Shown here one piece after another: positions 20,228-32,454 of a stretch of DNA of 64,000 nt. A model generated the notes under the pieces. It saw nothing but the letters and a program-made list of their open reading frames with translations. It had not been told where the DNA came from and ran no database searches. Numbering within the stretch: the first letter of the stretch is position 1; every line of letters starts with the position of its first letter. Source of the stretch: Notospermus geniculatus (taxonomy: Eukaryota > Nemertea > Pilidiophora > Heteronemertea > Lineidae); the NCBI GenBank assembly GCA_002633025.1, contig NMRB01000287.1, forward strand, positions 119,734-183,733. The letters are read 5' to 3'. The translations under genes were made by a program, and so were the position numbers.

Positions 20228-21576
20228 CCCTTAGTCAAAAGTAAATAGACAGCTACTAAATTCAATATTTCTTTTAATATTAATGAAACGCATTTTTTCT
20301 TTTTATACTCACTCATAACAACTGCTTCGGCACCTCTTTCCACCGAAATGACCCAGGTATACAGTTTAGTGACTTTTTGGTGAAAGATTGAAATTTTGTC
20401 AAAAAATGAGGTTTTTTATTATCGCCTTCGCAAAATCGAGAACCTGAGCATTTTACAGCTCTACTGTTTCCAGACACAATGATATTTTGAAATAAAGAAT
20501 TGAAGCTTCTGCAACCNGTTATGGTAACTAGAGATACAATATAATCCATGCATGTATTGGTTGTTGAATTGATTCATTCATTTCTGGAATATCAATCAAA
20601 AACCAGGCTAGGGGCTACTATTACCCCGGGGCTACTATTACCCCACTTTGCCTTATATGAAGGGAGCAAACACTGTAACCCAACACATGTCAGAAGAACA
20701 AAAGAAAATTGAAATTAAAAGCAATCGTTATCGTTGAAGAATTTACCTAGAAAATAACATCAGGAATGAATACCATTCGCTTACATGTAATTTGTTACAC
20801 TTCTAACCCTGCTTCAAAAATTGTTAATATTTCGAACAATTCATTTTGAAAGAACACAGGGGGTGTCAAGTAAATTTTTGGCGAAACGGGAATTTGGCCA
20901 AATGGGAATTTGGCCAAATGGGAATTTGGCGAAACGGGAATTTGGCAAAATGGGAATTTGGCATATTGGGAATTTGGCAAAATGGGATTTTGGCAAAATG
21001 GGAATTTGGCGATTTGGGAATTTGGCCAAATGGGAATTTGGCGAAATGGGATTTGGCAAAATGGGATTTGGCGAAATGGGATTTGGCGAAATGGGAAGTC
21101 ACCTGCACAATACAATCAATAATAATGATGCAACGCAATTAATGTGATTTGCCCCGAGAGTGTGCTTTGTGACGGAGAACTGCTGAATATTCAACACTTG
21201 GTCGGTATGAAATACGGAAGAGCACGTGGAAGATCGAACTTGGCTAACCGAACAAAATCACTGCAAAAGTCCCTCTGTAACTTTGTCCCCCCTACAGATC
21301 CATGGGATCCGAAAGCTAGATTCTACTCAGAAACAAATGTGCTTCAAGATGGCATAGGTGCAATCACCAACAAATCCCGAATAAAAAATCACTTTTTTTG
21401 ATGAAAATTCAAACTTTCACCAAAAAATCAGTTCAAAGGACAGCAAGATAATTTTGGTGTAAGAAGTTGCCAAAGCAATTGTTATCAATGGAAATAAAAA
21501 GAAAAATTGTGCCTCGCTGCTAATAGGAAATATTGAATTTAGTAGCTGTCTATTTACTTTTGACTAAGGGTGTACA
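20222..21576. mobile_element. Second fold-back element, sharing its end with the first
   Basis: The outer 50 bases (20222-20271 and 21527-21576) are perfect inverted repeats, beginning 'tgtacacccttagtcaaaag'. Homology continues inwards in a weaker form ('ttttttggtgaaag' in both arms). The centre holds a 16-base minisatellite. An ambiguous base is at 20517. Confidence 0.82.
20881..21094. repeat. 16-base minisatellite (AAATGGGAATTTGGCS)
   Basis: About thirteen units of 'aaatgggaatttggcc' with variants 'aaacggg', 'atattggg' and 'gatttggg'; the last few lose one or two bases. Because 16 is not a multiple of three and the unit has no stop, several frames on both strands stay open. These are artefacts, not genes. 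Confidence 0.9.
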
Positions 21577-21989
21577 TGCATGTAGTGTCTTAATTTTGTT
21601 TCTTTTTGAGGTCCTCCACTTTATGTCTGACTTCATTGCTTTATTTGTATGTTCGTCCAAGGCATGCATCAACATTAGTTTTAATTGGCTTGTGGTAATC
21701 GATTGGCTTGTGTTAGGTCGATTACCACAAGCCGTTTTGATTACGTCCAGTTCTTCCTTTTGATTTCCTACTGTATGTCTGATTTCTTTTCTTATGTGTA
21801 CCGTACATGTATTGATTTCAGTTCCATTTTATTTGTTGAATCCTGGGATCTACATCCTATGCATGTACTAATCTTATCTGCATCCCATCTGATACCTGCT
21901 GTATTCAGTCATGTCTGTAAATTATTTGTTGCACCCGCACCTGCACCTTCACTGTACAAACTGTCTTCCTGCGTCTACTCCTTGTTATG
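21577..21989. other. Unassigned spacer with one palindrome
   Basis: I see no gene. A palindromic pair 'ggcttgtggtaatcga' / 'tcgattaccacaagcc' lies at 21688-21733. Confidence 0.45.
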
Positions 21990-22072
21990 GTTTCCGATCA
22001 TCAAGATCGGAAACCATATAGTAGTTGGTCGTGGTGTCTGTCTGTCTGTCCATCTGTCTGTCTGTCTGTGTA

Positions 22073-22106
<34 letters not shown>

Positions 22107-23265
22107 TGTCTGTCCGCCCTGTAACTCGGCTACTGCAACAGCTACAGCCCTGAAAGTAACTCACCACAGGTAACTTGATCCTGACTACACGATGAGCTCA
22201 TTGTTACATGTCTCAGACATGTAGGTCATGGTGATATTGATATATCAAATGTTGATATTTTGCCCATCCCTTTCTGTTAAAGCGCTGGTAACTTGGCTCC
22301 TAGACCAGTAACAGTTCTGTTAAGTTCCATCCACATGTTCATGGATCGGGGCAACTTACTGGGATCATCAACTTTCATCTCCAGGGTCAGTATCACATTG
22401 ATATTGATATACCAAATTTGATATTTTGAGATATCTTAGGATCTCGTCCAGATAGCGACTACAACTTTGCCTTACCCCATCATAGTCACTCACGGATGTT
22501 ATTGCTACTAATATTGTCCACCTGGAGTTTGCAGGTCACATGATATTTAGTGATATCATGGTGATATTCGATATGTAAATTTGATATTCTGAAATAACTC
22601 GACAGCTGGTGTAGGAGAAAGCCTAAAACCTTTACCACTAAGGGGTTATCACTTATGCTCTTTCAGATTATGCAATGACCTTGAGTGTTTGAGGTCAAGG
22701 TCAAGGTCAAATTCAAACTGAACTAGTAGGCCTATGGCCGTCTCAAGAACTGACAGAAGACCAGTGAGCATCAATTTCATGGATCCAAGTCATATACCTC
22801 GATTATCCAGGATCCTTCTTTCATTTACGCAATGACATTGGACAAATGTTGGAGGTCAGAGGTCAAGGTCACGGTTAAAATATAGCTGTAATATTGGCAT
22901 AGTCGATAATGTCGACAGAGAACTTGCTAGTGACCTGAAACCAAGCACTGTTGCGGATAATCTTTCAATTTTTTCATTGACCATGAAGGTGGGATGTCGA
23001 GGTCAAGCTTCAACAGCCCCGATACAGAAACATGTTCATGATGATAATTACAGTCTACAAGTCAACCTGGCACTATGGACCAACGTACTTAGGTCACTGA
23101 GGATGCTCCTCCTGATTATGCAATGACCTCCTGAAGGCCAGAGGTCACGGTCAATATAAAATAGCTCAGTTACCAGAACTGGTTCATATCTTCAACAATT
23201 AGCGATCAGCTACATCCCTGTTACACATTATACATGTTCCTGCATCTACAGTAAACATCGGAAAC
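21990..23265. repeat. Repeat element with palindromic start, CTGT microsatellite and 165-base modules
   Basis: It begins with the palindrome 'tggtttccgat...atcggaaacca' (21990-22016) and a (TCTG)n tract (22026-22112). Loosely repeated modules follow with 'gatattgatatatcaaat' near 22231, 22399 and 22562, then blocks with 'gaggtcaaggtca'. A matching 'atcggaaaccat' lies at 23258. The plan, palindrome plus microsatellite plus degenerate modules, resembles the family at 36.9 and 53.4 kb. Confidence 0.5.
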
Positions 23266-23336
23266 CATTGACATCGCTCCGATGTCCCTCTCTTGTTTCT
23301 TTTTGTTACTCTGTACTCATCCTTGTACGAAATAAA

Positions 23337-23931
23337 CATACTGTAAAATCGGACTTGTAACATCACTTTGGTAGACCAGCCCACTTCATAACTATGATGG
23401 TCACATGACTGCACATCAATAGTCTGCAATACAAGCTGCGTTCTGATTGGTTTACAAACACAATTGGTCAACTGACCATTCGAATTGAACTGACGCTAGT
23501 AGGCCTAATGTGACATTGACAGGCCTATTTTGAATGGATTGAGTACATATTATAATATGTGATCAGCTCTGATCATTCCCGAATAGGAAGCATTGGCTGT
23601 GCATCAATGGTTCTGCGGGTTGTCACAAAAAATTAACACAATGATGTCTTTTTTCACAACACCCTTTAAAGAACATGGTCCATTACTGCTGTTACGACCA
23701 ACAATTGCGTTCATGAAAAGTGACCGACCCGGGGTGATCGATTAGGCAATCAAGATCATGCCCTTCTTTCTATCCAAGGCCTAGTCAGTGCTCTGTGCAA
23801 AATCGTAAACAGTGATTGGATAAAAGACGCATATTCAACAGAATAACCACTCCCAGCTCGCTAAAGTGGGCTGGACCTTCTAATACCTGAAGTGATGTTA
23901 CAAGTCCGATTTTGCAGTATATACAGGAAGT
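23337..23931. repeat. Inverted pair, about 60-base arms
   Basis: 'actgtaaaatcggacttgta' near 23340 and its complement near 23910, followed in both arms by 'ccagcccactt'. The loop has no gene signal. Confidence 0.65.
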
Positions 23932-25035
23932 TCACAGTTTATTGGTCTTTGGTGGAAATTTTCTAAGTCCAAAAACTAGGCCCACAAAGGGAGGCCTGGG
24001 ATGAATGGTATAAAATAAAAAGTCAGATCACTTTCATGGCACGTTCTCGGTCAAGTGCAGTATGGATTGATTTTGGGAGGGATCAATGGGGAGCGCCAAT
24101 TGGTCACGTGATGACTACTGATAGAGCAGACGAGACACCTAGCGTTGACCTAGGCCCATTGTTCGAGAGATGCGGTTCACCAAGCACGGCCAATCACACC
24201 TTGAATCGTCATGAATAATAGGTGGCATTGGTGTACTATCAGTTCAAAACCACGCGTATATTCTCGCGTGGTCTGCGTGATCGGTGTTCCCTATTGTATT
24301 GTAATAGACCCCCACTGATCAATTTCGCAAATACTGGCCAGGAGTAATTCATGGTTGATCTTAACTTGGGAGAAATTTCAGTATAATTCCTCCAAGATCT
24401 TAAAGGGAGACCCCACTCATTGTAAGCTTTTGAATTTTTATCAATCCATAGAGACTAATGCCATGAATTGTTATGTCACTAGTGTCAATAGGCTGATGAC
24501 CTTTGTAGTGAATGAGTTAATACTGTGACTGCCTAGGCCTATTGGTTGTACCTTCATAAATATGCATTGAGCACACATGACATCATGTGTGCTGTGCTAT
24601 GGTCCCCTTGGGATTCCATTAAAATACTTAAAATGATGAGTTTGCTGATTTTTAAAAAATCTGACATTTTGCAGATATCAATGAATTTGAATGTATTAAT
24701 GATATTTCAAAAATTCTAAATTTTACACAATGAGTGGAGTGTCCCTTTAAGGACGTGGTATCAAAGAACCAAATGACTGAGTCCAAACCACAAAATGTGA
24801 TGCACTTGGGAACCATGAATTACCCCTGGTCAGCCTTTGTGAAATTGATCAGTCGGGGTCTATTACAATTGATCCCTCCCAAAATCAATCCACAGTGCAC
24901 TTGGCCGAGAACTTGCCACGAAAGTGATCTGACTTACTGTTCATCCTAGGCCTCCCTTTGTGGGCCTAGTTTTTGGACTTAGAAAATTTCCACCAAAGAT
25001 CAATGAACTGTGAACTTCCTGAATATACTTTCGTT
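23925..25035. mobile_element. Fold-back element, outer arms about 165 bases
   Basis: 23925-24095 ('aggaagttcacagtttattg...') is inverted at 24870-25035 ('...cagtgaacttcct'-like end). A further inverted pair lies inside: 24297-24355 ('tgtaatagacccccactgat') and 24812-24875. No coding signal was found. Confidence 0.7.
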
Positions 25036-26828
25036 TCGTCTGTCTAAGGTCCCTTCATTAAACACCAATTCATTATGTATGCACTGGCCAAGGTAAAGTC
25101 CTTTCAATATGACTGGCTGGCACCATGGCCATTGGTCATTTTTGTTGAATAGAATAGACTTAAGGTAAAAAAGACACTGGAAAAAGACACCGGAAAAAAG
25201 ACACAGTAAAAAAGACACTGGAAAAAAAGACACTGGTAAAAAAGCCACTGGAAAAAAAGACACTGGACAAAATGTCACCGGAAATATAGACACTGGAAAA
25301 AAAGTCAATGGAAAAATAGACACTGGGAAAAAAGAGTCACTTCTCACAAAACCATCACTCATTGTTGCAATTGCATGTTGAGGAAATGGACAATTCAGGC
25401 AAGATTTTCCCCATTAACCCCCACCCCCATATGAGCAATATGACGAGAGGGCTAAGTTGGGGAAGAAGGATGACTGCCTCTGCCTGAGGCAATTTAATCC
25501 AAGAATTTCGACATTGAAACCTATGAACTACATTTAAGTTATTGGAAACATGAGGGATTTTGCACTCAAAATGTCAGATAGTTTCAGATTGCTCTACTTT
25601 TATTGCGCTCCAATGCTTACAGGCCACTTGTTTCAGTGGTGATCACAGCTTTGGATGGGAAACCACCTGTAGGATGGAGTAACTATACGAAGGCAATCAT
25701 ACTTGACAATGACCCACAATTCAGATGGTACACGTACAACTCTTAAGGTCCACCATAGTCCGAAATCCCATTTAAGTCTGATATTTTTGCTCAGCTGATT
25801 TAAGCCCAAACAAAAAAAAACTGTGTCATATTTCAGCTTGACACAACGGGTCATATTCATGAAGCGGTTCTATCGTTAGAACTGTTTTAGTCCGGTTCCA
25901 ACTGTACATGTGATGTACACTTGGAACCAGTCTAAGATGGTTTTAAAGGTTACCTGAGAAGCTTCCCAGCACTCAGCCTCTCTGGAAAGATATAATTGTA
26001 GTAAAGATCATTTCAGTGAAAGTTGCATGAAAATTGGACCATTAATTACAGTGTTATACCAAATTTAAGATGTTGTTTCTACCTGACAACCAAACAACTT
26101 GGTATCCATGGCTGTCCAGGCGACGGGTTCGTGAGGTAAATTGTGCTGTCCAGAAATTCTAAAATTGCCCTCAGAATCCATATTGAGGGAAATAATGCCA
26201 GTACGACTGACTGAACAAGAAAAATACATCAAAACTACACCCAACTGCCCAAGTTAAATGAGTTATTTTGATGTTTTTTGCATGCTTACAAAATCCAATG
26301 ACATCAAATGTGCTGTTCTTCGCTGCCTGACATGGTTGTCAGGGGTGTGTAGTCGCCCTATTTAAATTGCCATAACTTTGTAATGGGTGACCCAATTTTC
26401 ATGCGCTTTGCAGTTTCATGTTGCCTGACTAATGCTCTATAGTATTACGCAGAAAACCAGAAGTCGATAAAAGCTTCTCAAGGTAACCTTTGACGATAGA
26501 ACCGCTTTATGAATATGACCCAACATGTCCAATCCGCCTATTGTGCTAACAGTACAATCTCAGGAATCTCGAGTACCAGTGTCTATTTTTCCAGTGACTT
26601 TTTTCCCAGTGTCTATTTTTCCAGTCACTTTTTTACCAGTGTCTTTTTTTCCTGTGACTTTTTTACCAGTGTCTTTATTTCCAGTGTCTTTTTTACTGCT
26701 TTTTTTTCCGGTGTCTTTTTTTTCCAGTGTCTTTTTTTACAGTCTACCAATTATTCCAGGAGGCTAGACCTCTACTGGCATGAATATGTGGAAGGGACCT
26801 TAGACAGACAAAAGTAAAGTACCAGTAT
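25024..26828. mobile_element. Fold-back element with CCAGTGTC subrepeat arms
   Basis: The ends 'tctgtctaaggtcccttc' (about 25038) and 'gaagggaccttagacaga' (about 26792) are inverted. Next to each end is an array of 15-18-base units, 'ggaaaaaagacact' on the left (25165-25340) and 'ttttttccagtgtct' on the right (26570-26745), inverted with respect to each other. The centre contains another inverted-repeat element at 25848-26521. Confidence 0.72.
25848..26521. mobile_element. Inverted-repeat element inside the fold-back
   Basis: The terminal inverted repeats are 'gggtcatattcatgaagcgg' and 'ccgctttatgaatatgaccc', with a one-base gap. An inner pair 'aaggttacctgagaagctt' / 'aagcttctcaaggtaacctt' extends the match. 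No open frame of note. Confidence 0.75.
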
Positions 26829-26856
26829 ATTACTAAAACCACTACAGTAGGAGTGT

Positions 26857-27288
26857 AATGGGGAACCGGAGTGCCCAAAGGAGGCGCTGGGGAACAACTC
26901 AGTTTTTACTCAAAAACGCATGCGCCGCGACGTTGAAAACCTCTTTGACGTCGGACGTCATTCCGTCGTGCGTCATTCAGAATCAGTGACGTTGCTCTTC
27001 TATCTGTTCTTTACGCTAAAATTAGTCAATTTTATTGATAAAATTCAACATGTTTCCGCTTGAATTTTCGCTTGAAAACATTCAGATACATCGAGTCAGT
27101 CCTAAACTTGATGTCAAACGTGTGAAATTCGAAATTCAATGGATTACTTCGGGTATTTCAGGGCTGGAAATAGGGTGTAGTTTTCAGAATTAAATGGCAA
27201 ATAACGTTAGCCTCACTTTCGACGTCATATTTTAGACTGAGTTGTTCATCAGCACCACGTCATGGATTAGTTCCTCCGGTTCCTCATT
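26857..27288. mobile_element. MITE with AATGAGGAACCGGAG ends, copy 1
   Basis: The left end 'aatggggaaccggag' and right end 'ctccggttcctcatt' are inverted. 'gttgttc'/'gaacaac' and 'ctcagt'/'actgag' pairs follow inwards. The flanking bases are compatible with a TA duplication. A related element is at 39119-39491. Confidence 0.7.
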
Positions 27289-27683
27289 GTATGAAAAAAG
27301 ACAGTAAAAATTATAGTTTTACTACATACACATATATGTTTTATTAATAATTTATCAGTGGGTGGGAATATCACAGCTTCAAAATGAAGTGTTACCGGTA
27401 CATCGAACAATATATTTCCCAGTAAGCTGGCACGAGGTACTGTAAGTAATTGTTTGCTGCAGGTAGGCCCACCAAGATGATCCTGACCGAAAATTATGAA
27501 ATGAACAATGGCCTCTCTGAATGGACGGGCAAGGGCAATGGACGGACAAAAAAGTAAATGGACAGTGGGTTTTTTTTACCCTATACATGAATGCATAATT
27601 TTGGGTTCTAGTTCGGATATACTGTATGGCCCTACAACATCTGACCCCTCGCATAACATAAAACTGTTTGGGTTCGGAGATTG

Positions 27684-29460
27684 TTTGGACTGCTCGCAGG
27701 GTACTGATTGACGCCTCGTTTAACATGGGCCATTGAACCATCTTTTTTGAAGATGGGGATTAAGGCGTGGTTAAGGTGTGCTGCCCCTTAGTGCTGGCGA
27801 TTGATGCCTCATGCGAGGTTCCGTGGGTTCGAATCTGGTAGGAAGCAATGTCTTTCACCTTTGAAACCCGATTTCTATTTCATATTCTTATATATGTCCA
27901 AGAGCAAATTTCAAGGAAAAAATGAAAATATCATGCAAGTATCACTGTTTCAAAATATCATTCAGAATGATGATAATTTTGAAATCTTGAAGTCTTTCAT
28001 AAAAATCAAGTTTACCATGAATCTATGAAGAATTCTAACACTCATGGTGAAGAAACGACTGAAAATATTTGCCCTATACAGTACAGGTCACAATTGACAT
28101 CTCTAAATCCGCGTAAGTTACGTGTAAGTCACTCGTAAGTTACGTGTAAGTCACTCGTAACTTACACAAGAACTCACGAGCTGTGTTACGCGTAACTTAC
28201 GAGGTGAGTTGCGCAAATTTCACTAGCTACGCAGTGATTTACAAGGCGAGTCACACGATTTTGGCGAGTTACGCAGTGAGCTACGTGAAACCAAAGCCGT
28301 GAGTTACGCATAAGTTACGTGTACGGTAACTTACGAGTTACTTACGCGAAGCCGTACGGATGTCAATTGTGACCTGTACTGTATGATATTCAAGGAAATA
28401 TGCATGAAAAAGGGGAAACTTTTCGTCACATTTTAAAGAAAAAGTTTAATTTCTCTGTGATCGAGGGTAATATAGTTACCGAATCTTGGTCAGTCTTAGT
28501 CTTTTTATTAGTGAAGGTTAGCAGCACAACCCAAAATCGCATGAAAAATCTCAAATTTCATCTTTTTGATAATCTCAAATATCATCAAAGTTAGCCAAGG
28601 TTTTCAAACACTTTCTTCAGCATAGTTTTTAGAATTTTCCATAGATTATTTGAAAAGTCGCTGCTAAAAAATGTTTGCATTTCAAAAATCTCAATTCTGT
28701 TGATATTTTTATGATAATTAAATTTTTCCATGAAATTTTCTCTCTGACATACAGATGAATATGAAATAGAAATCGGGTTTCTAAGGTGACATCCTGGCAC
28801 ACCAGGGGCATCGCGTGACTACACCTACTGTTTCATCACTCATACCCCTGGCGTCAATAGCAGCATTTCTATTTCACGGCTTTGGTCCTAGTCGCGAGTG
28901 GCCAATCAAAATGCCCCTTTTATAAACTCCCGGCGTCGTCTGTCAATCTGACTTACAGGAATACAAATAGTTTTTGTTGTACATTTTAAGTACAGTTTTG
29001 TCCGTCATGTCGGAAATTTACTGGAAATCCAAGCATTTTGCGAGACATAAATCGGGAAACTTGACTCGATTCGATCCATTGCAGTGCACTGTTCAGCTGA
29101 CATCGCAACTTGCAATCCAAGGCTCTTTTGCAACGCGTAATCTGATTGGCTAATATTTGGCACGTAAACTAAATGGAACAGCCACCTTGAACAGTGTGTA
29201 GTGGGTATTGCTGCCTGGGGTAGAAGTCTGTAGTTCGACGGAATGACGCACTACCCCAGGTAGGCCTGGATGTAAGGTGAAAGACATTGCTTCCTACCAG
29301 AATCGAACCCACGGACCCTCGCATAAGGCATCAATCGCCAGCACTATTAAGGGGCAGCACGCTTTAAACCACTAGGCCAAATCCCCATCTTCAAAAAAAG
29401 ATGGTTCAATGGCCCATGTTTAAACGAGGCGTCCATCAGTACCCTGCGAGTAGTCCAAAG
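27684..29460. mobile_element. Compound fold-back carrying tRNA-like SINE sequence in its arms
   Basis: 27684-27860 and 29274-29460 are inverted copies. Each arm contains a tRNA-like segment with a B box ('gggttcgaatctgg' on the left) and a poly-A or poly-T tract next to 'gatgg'. A second inverted pair of about 200 bases (27855-28075 and 28585-28790, 'gaaacccgatttctatttca') lies inside, and its loop holds the MITE at 28079-28382. Between 28790 and 29274 there is no recognised feature. Confidence 0.72.
28079..28382. mobile_element. MITE with TA duplication and TTACG-rich interior
   Basis: The ends match over 26 bases if the flanking bases are included (28076-28101 and 28359-28384). With a TA target duplication the element begins CAGTACAGGTCACAATTGAC. 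The interior is a set of 'gtaagttacg', 'cgtaacttac' and 'gagttacg' units in both directions. The CAGT start and TA duplication fit the Tc1/mariner superfamily. Confidence 0.82.
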
Positions 29461-30097
29461 ACATACAGATGAGATGTTCTAGGGCCAGGTATCAAAGATG
29501 CAACCCCATCGTGTGCATACCTCAGCAACAGAAGACAAAAAACGCTGTCCATTTACTTTTTGGCATGAGTGTACATGTACCTCAAAACACGAAAATACCA
29601 ACTAAAATCTAATCTCCAAACCGTATATAATAGTAAAAGTAGACTGACTTAAACTAGTCCTACATGAAACTACTGTTTGCTCCTCCCCCTCGCTTGAAAC
29701 GTCATCACATCATTCACACTGAAGCATCAGCTGAAAACACGAGTGTCAGTCAAGAAACGGGCGCAATCACGCCGGTGCCCGTAAACGCCCATGAAAGCAA
29801 ATTACTGGCGTGATTCATGACGCTCGTGGAAAGACCACCGGCCTGATCTGAATAGCGCCGTAACCAGCTTTTCACTGGCGTGTTCACGCCCGTCAGTTGA
29901 CACAAACTGCGCCCCTCGCCATTCCACTCACAAACAACCCCATCAATTCCTTCAAAATCCCTTCTTTTGGCAAGTCTAATCCATGTAATCAAGTTGGTTT
30001 TGTTCGTGATGGCCATGTAAGATGTGTAAGAATGCTTCCGGCTTCCCCAAAGACACCCTCACCCCTTTGAACTTGAAGTTGAGACTCTCTGGCTCTG
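29461..30097. other. No recognised gene; short CG-rich inverted motifs
   Basis: An 88-codon minus frame (29750-30016) overlaps inverted motifs such as 'gcaatcacgcc' and 'ggcgtgttcacgcc'. I see no splice sites or family match for it, so I do not call it. Confidence 0.4.
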
Positions 30098-30275
30098 ACA
30101 TGTTTCGGTGTTTCCTCTGTCTGAACTTGAAATAGCGGGAGTGAATCACTGACGAGAGTGAATCACTACCCTGAGGGGCATCTGGGGAGTGATTTTCTTA
30201 TAGCTCCTGTGGCAAATCCACAGGGGTGACCGATAGCTCCCGCAGGAAAATCTCCTGACTAACACTGAAACATGT
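30098..30275. mobile_element. Short MITE
   Basis: The ends 'acatgtttcggtgtt' and 'aacactgaaacatgt' are inverted with one mismatch. The interior holds paired motifs 'gagtgaatcact' and 'ctcctg'. No gene is seen between it and 31160. Confidence 0.6.
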
Positions 30276-31159
30276 ACATCACGATACTGTACTCCTAGTG
30301 ACTCCGAGTCATTTTGGTCAAATGTGAATTTACTTTTAAAGTGCCACTGTATGCATTATGTTTTCTCTATCGTGACGGCCGACGTAACCTTTGACCTTTA
30401 GGCAACCTCGTTTATGGATGCTCAACAAGAATGTTCAAATCAATCTATCTGAATGATCTTAAGTTACCAATTGGGCACTGAGACTGTTGCCACACACAGA
30501 AGAATGAGTTGACGCATGGTAACTTGATGAAGGGTTAGCTAGTCACATTATGACAACACGTTGAATAATGATGGCAGCCATTTTTGTCATCTAAGGTTTC
30601 GTCATAGTATCAGTCAGAGTCCAGGCTAAATGAAGGTACCAGTACATGTATATTACCATTGGCTTTGTATGGGTTGGACAGGAAACCAGTGTTATCATGT
30701 TGGTTCCCTATTTCGCAGTCTAGTGTTATCATGTTGGTTCCCAATTTCGCCGCCAGGTGGGGACTGCGGTATACCTCATGCACACAGTGGCACATTAACA
30801 CTACAGAGCAACACGTTGGAAACATCGGTGCCTGTCACCTCTGAGGTTTTGGAACCGATCCCCGATCAAACTCAATACTCATATGATAGAGGGCGACTCT
30901 GACAGTTTTCTGGGCACTCCGGTTTCCTCCCGCAGCACCTTATATTTGCCCAATGTTGTCTATAGGGCTAATAATGCCTGCTGTATAATTGGTGCTCAGC
31001 TCTTGATTTAATATTTTTCTAACACCACCACAAGGACAAGGTACTGTAAGAACACAGAGTAGAGTTGCCGCAACCTTCTAGACTGTGCTGTCCAATCATG
31101 AAGTGCAATATAGGGATGATGCTGAGGTCAGTGAGTTCCAAATTACGAATGTTTGTTGA

Positions 31160-31267
31160 CTATGCCCGTCCAAATGGAATGGTACGCCCCGCGGGACTCC
31201 ACGGTGCTCGTTCCTCTATTGTGTCAGAGGAATGTCCCCTGGTGGTTCCACGCTGTTGTTGACTCTC
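31160..31267 (-). CDS. MAP9: MAP9-like gene, exon 7 (C-terminal, with stop)
   Basis: Read on the minus strand, an acceptor with a strong pyrimidine tract ('cccttttttcAG') at 31268 opens an exon in phase 0 and runs 35 codons to a TAG at 31160-31162. The predicted end contains 'APWSPAGRTIPFGRA', which parallels the conserved Pro-Trp-Ser-Pro ... Arg-Thr end of vertebrate MAP9. Phase 0 matches the donor of exon 6 at 35268. No AATAAA was searched for exhaustively downstream. The resemblance is from memory of the family, not an alignment. Confidence 0.8.
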   Translation of the reverse strand, partial: ESQQQRGTTRGHSSDTIEERAPWSPAGRTIPFGRA

Positions 31268-32454
31268 CTGAAAAAAGGGAACTAGGTCCATCAATCAGGT
31301 AAGGGAATCTTATTCACTTTTTCAAGCACAAGTAAAGAAATGCGGCCAAAAACGTTCTGGTAGCACAAGCAGACCATCCAACAATCAAACAGAATCAACA
31401 AATAATGGCACTAGAGTGCTAACAAACTAAAAGTTTACAGACAGATGGGTGAACGTACTTGTGTATGTATGGATGGATGGATGGGCGGACTGACGCACAA
31501 CAGACACCAACCACAGCAAAACCCCTTCCGAGAATTGCAGCCAAGCAGGCCGCGGCTAAAAAGGAGTTCCCCAGACCATTTAAAGATACCACACAATTCC
31601 TTGTTTAGTGTCTGGCCACCTTCACCACCTACGTGTATACAGGGTGGCCCCAAACAAATGCACAAACATACTTCCATCCTCAGTCCCAAACCACTGGTAT
31701 GAATGGGTAGGGAATCTTTCTGGAAGAAAAATAACACGAATTCCCTGTTCACGCAAGGGTTTTATATTGAATCGAATTCACAATAAAGGCTTATTCAAAT
31801 ACAATGCGTCACACTTAAATCGCATTAGAGCACTTTTATACCGATTTAACGAAACTGGTATTTGTATCGGTTTCAATGTGCGTTATCACGAAACAGATTT
31901 GCAGTGCAACCTGCTTATCCCAAAACAAGCAGAATGGGCGATGACTCATCAGACGGCGGATGCCCAGTAGGGCTTGTCAATCTTGGAATGAATGACCTTC
32001 ACCCCATGCACAGTTTTTTGATGATCATAGGTGAGTTTGAGTTTATTGGGGTTGAGTGTGACGCATTTTGTTTCGCATCAAAATCGGTTTACTTCTTCTG
32101 GTAGTGTGACCCCACCCGGCATAACCAAATCGATTTCCGTATTTTGATTTGGTGGAAATCAATTTCGATGTGCAATAGGCGTAAACACAGCATTAGGATA
32201 TGTACCTCAATTTGGGCCAGTTAAGTTTTAGCTCCAGGGCCATTTCTGTGAAGCAAAAGTCACAGGTCATTTTATCTATCAACTTTCCAGCAAACTGAAA
32301 ATTTAGTACGATTAGAGTCCCGACTTTGCTTTACAAAATCGGGTCTGGAGCTCGAACCACTGGACCAAATCGGGATATCTTTGTGTCTTCTTTCTTCCGG
32401 AAAGATTCTCCATCCATTGGTATTATGAACAGTTTTGGGCCCCAGGTATAGTGT

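Noticed and set aside
20795-21147. Several overlapping open frames of 70-108 codons on both strands
   Set aside because: All come from the 16-base minisatellite, which has no stop codons.
22026-22112. Candidate repeat-spacer (CRISPR-like) array
   Set aside because: It is a plain (TCTG)n microsatellite with no unique spacers, in an animal genome.
29750-30016. 88-codon minus-strand frame
   Set aside because: It has no recognisable domain, lies over short inverted CG-rich motifs, and lacks convincing splice or promoter context.
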